Source: an uncultured Collinsella sp. (GTDB lineage: Bacteria > Actinomycetota > Coriobacteriia > Coriobacteriales > Coriobacteriaceae). From it: a DNA stretch of 6,455 nt. Made by a program: the position numbers and the translations under genes. The stretch is taken from assembly GCA_900555815.1 (NCBI GenBank), contig USMR01000051.1, positions 1-6,455 on the forward strand, given 5' to 3'. The notes under the pieces are model-generated. The model saw only the letters and a list, made by a program, of their open reading frames with translations. It was not told where the DNA came from and searched no databases. Shown here in pieces: positions 5,920-6,455 of the stretch (the stretch's first letter is position 1; each line of letters starts with the position of its first letter).

Positions 5920-6303
5920 TTAGAGAGCGGCGACGACCTCGATCTCGACCAGACCGCCGGCCGGAAGGGCGGCAACCTGGAAAGCGCTGCGCGCGGGGAA
6001 CGGAGCCTCGAATTTGGAGGCGTAGATCTCGTTCACGGCAGCGAAGTCGGCAATGTCGGCCAGGTAGACCGTGGTCTTGACGACATCGGCAAAGGTGGCG
6101 CCGGCAGCGGTCAGCAGGGCCTCGACGTTGGCGAGGGACTGCTTAGCCTGGGCCTCGACGCCCTCGGGCATCCTGCCGGTTGCGGGGTCGATGCCCAGCT
6201 GGCCGGAGACGAACACGAATCCGTTGGCCTTCACGGCCTGGCTGTAGGCGCCGAGTGCTGCCGGGGCTTCGGAGGTGGCCACTGCTTCCAGCTTTTCGCT
6301 CAT
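5920..6303 (-). CDS. ridA: RidA family reactive enamine/imine deaminase
   Basis: The 127-residue protein matches the E. coli RidA length (128). RidA hydrolyses 2-aminoacrylate and related enamines/imines, released by pyridoxal-phosphate enzymes, to the keto acid and ammonia; it acts in the cytosol as a trimer. The key substrate-binding Arg is Arg105 in FPARSAF, Glu120 follows in GGLVEIEV, and the N-terminal GAYSQAV (18-24) supplies the conserved Tyr20. The start at 6303 is chosen because AAAGGAG (6310-6316) lies 6 bases before it; the frame stays open upstream to an ATG at 6444, but that extension has no RidA character. It is convergent with the regulator and shares its terminator. RidA homologues are common housekeeping genes, so a specific role in the purine pathway is inference. 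No anomaly was seen in the coding sequence. Confidence 0.95.
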   Translation of the reverse strand: MSEKLEAVATSEAPAALGAYSQAVKANGFVFVSGQLGIDPATGRMPEGVEAQAKQSLANVEALLTAAGATFADVVKTTVYLADIADFAAVNEIYASKFEAPFPARSAFQVAALPAGGLVEIEVVAAL

Positions 6304-6315
6304 ACTGTTCTCCTT

Positions 6316-6345
6316 TGTCGTAAGGTATGTTGCCGCAAGGTATGT
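6316..6345. repeat. Two 15-bp tandem repeats in the ridA leader
   Basis: TGTCGTAAGGTATGT (6316-6330) is followed directly by TGCCGCAAGGTATGT (6331-6345); 13 of 15 bases agree. A degenerate third copy, AAGTATGT, follows at 6357-6364. They lie directly upstream of the ridA ribosome site. They could be a binding array or a replication-slippage product. Confidence 0.55.
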
Positions 6346-6405
6346 AAACGCGCGCCAAGTATGTGCCAATATGCCCGTACATGCGCTATTTGCGTCGCAC
6401 CTGAA

Positions 6406-6411
6406 ATCATA
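6406..6411 (-). promoter_or_regulatory. Possible -10 box for ridA
   Basis: The minus strand reads TATGAT, 5 of 6 consensus bases, about 95 bases before the ridA start. No good -35 box lies at the proper distance, so this is a weak candidate. Confidence 0.25.
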
Positions 6412-6418
6412 CTTTTCC

Positions 6419-6445
6419 GATGGGTGCAAGCGGGAAAAACCCATC
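6419..6445. repeat. Perfect 7-bp inverted repeat upstream of ridA
   Basis: GATGGGT (6419-6425) pairs with ACCCATC (6439-6445) around 13 bases. It has no T-run for a terminator. It may be an operator for ridA or belong to the neighbouring gene outside the window. Confidence 0.3.
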
Positions 6446-6455
6446 CAAGAACGAT

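Noticed and set aside
6304..6444. Extension of RidA to ATG 6444
   Set aside because: The added residues do not match RidA, and a strong ribosome site precedes the ATG at 6303; the extension would also cover the tandem repeats.

Overview
The window looks like part of an anaerobic purine/urate-use locus from a GC-rich gut bacterium. Protein style and gene neighbourhood suggest an actinobacterium of the Coriobacteriia (Collinsella/Olsenella-like). That assignment is inferred from memory of protein families; no marker gene is present. Five protein-coding genes are supported, with no RNA genes, CRISPR array or transposase.

Layout. Three minus-strand genes run from right to left: an NCS2 nucleobase permease (4792 to 3398), the amidohydrolase ssnA (3202 to 1862) and the large flavin/iron-sulfur oxidoreductase ygfK (1824 down to base 1, cut by the window edge). 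The ssnA-ygfK gap is 37 bp. The permease-ssnA gap is 195 bp and rich in potential RNA structure. A 352-bp AT-rich intergenic region (4793-5144) separates the permease from a divergent plus-strand regulator with a YheO-like PAS domain and a DauR-type helix-turn-helix (5145-5801, GTG start). This region holds a candidate minus-strand promoter, a Fur-box-like sequence and two inverted repeats. A strong bidirectional terminator (5856-5890) separates the regulator from a convergent ridA gene (5920-6303, minus strand).

How the genes may work together. In E. coli ygfK and ssnA are neighbours in the purine/urate gene region, and homologues have been linked to anaerobic urate breakdown in gut bacteria. 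Here the permease would import the purine, SsnA and YgfK would act on it or on a ring-derived intermediate, and the divergent PAS-HTH protein would sense a ligand and control the operon. RidA would remove reactive enamines. That fits because diaminopropionate ammonia-lyase (YgeX), which passes through aminoacrylate, belongs to the same gene set elsewhere; YgeX itself is not in this window.

Most notable points: an abrupt change of codon style inside ssnA near position 2750 and further alternation inside ygfK, suggesting mosaic or transferred DNA; a structured ssnA leader with competing pairings; a Fur-like box inside the candidate permease promoter; and Gln in place of two acidic residues usual in xanthine-type NCS2 carriers.
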